A DNA stretch of 54,857 nucleotides from Bacillus subtilis (GTDB lineage Bacteria; Bacillota; Bacilli; Bacillales; Bacillaceae_C), in contig NZ_VTQV01000030.1 of assembly GCF_008764245.1 (NCBI RefSeq), positions 1 to 54,857 on the forward strand, read 5' to 3'. The position numbers were made by a program, and so were the translations under genes. The notes beneath the pieces were generated by a model. The model did not search any database. It saw nothing but the letters and a program-made list of their open reading frames with translations, and was not told where the DNA came from. Positions 54,737 to 54,857 of this stretch are shown in pieces. Every line of letters starts with the position of its first letter. The first letter of the stretch is position 1.

Positions 54737-54857
54737 ATGTTAGCAGTGGCACAAATTGATTATATCAGACATGAGGTAAATCAAAAAGGTGAATCCTATG
54801 CCGATGTGGCAAGGAGAATGGAAGTTGACCCACGTACAGTTAGTAAGTATGCAAATC
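54737..54857 (+). CDS. IS21-family transposase IstA, N-terminus (cut by window end)
   Basis: Forty residues are visible, MLAVAQIDYIRHEVNQKGES and YADVARRMEVDPRTVSKYAN. The helix-turn-helix (SYADVARRMEVDPRTVSKYA) and the first residues resemble the N-terminus of IS21-type IstA transposases. The catalytic domain and the IstB helper would lie beyond the window. The family call rests on a short segment. Confidence 0.75.
   Translation, partial: MLAVAQIDYIRHEVNQKGESYADVARRMEVDPRTVSKYAN

Overview
The window is a chromosomal segment of a low-GC Gram-positive bacterium of the Bacillaceae. Gene order, protein sequences and TTG/GTG start codons match the Bacillus subtilis region running from an rRNA operon through ctsR to rpsI almost gene for gene. 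Nearly all genes are on the + strand. All zinc-binding variants of S14, L33 and L36 are of the Cys-containing type, and adenylate kinase has the four-Cys lid usual in Gram-positives. Resistance hot spots in RpoB and RpsL read as wild type.

Layout: (1) 1-450, the 3' end of a 23S rRNA, a spacer carrying a foldback repeat, 5S rRNA and terminators. (2) 766-8067, a CtsR-controlled ctsR-mcsA-mcsB-clpC operon, then radA and yacL; disA, normally between radA and yacL, is missing here. (3) 8087-16041, ispD-ispF-gltX, a cysteine T-box riboswitch, cysE-cysS-mrnC-rlmB-rae1, sigH and rpmG. (4) 16308-28679, secE-nusG-rplK-rplA-rplJ-rplL-rsmC-like-rpoB-rpoC, broken up by dispersed repeats and leader structures. 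(5) 28829-33574, rplGB-rpsL-rpsG-fusA-tuf (str operon). (6) 33690-48956, the S10-spc-alpha super-operon from rpsJ to rplQ. (7) 49319-53807, ecfA1-ecfA2-ecfT-truA and rplM-rpsI. (8) 53808-54857, a small gene of unknown function, several hairpins, and the start of an IS21-like transposase gene cut by the window edge.

Most genes serve one job: making ribosomes and RNA polymerase and charging tRNA, with a proteostasis operon (CtsR/McsAB/ClpC), a sporulation sigma factor (SigH) and an energising module for vitamin uptake (EcfA1A2T) attached. Control is visible as CtsR heptad repeats, a T-box with a TGC specifier, an L10 leader, tandem promoters before rpsJ and several intrinsic terminators.

The genes are conventional, and I see no phage, CRISPR or defence system and no plainly novel protein system. 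The unusual content lies between the genes. Two families of non-coding repeats sit in leaders of highly expressed genes. Family A is a foldback element whose stems vary in a compensatory way while loop and flanks stay fixed. One copy lies in the 23S-5S spacer and another inside the cysteine T-box leader. Family B is MITE-like, with imperfect terminal inverted repeats, and includes a 50-bp minimal copy in the rpoB leader.
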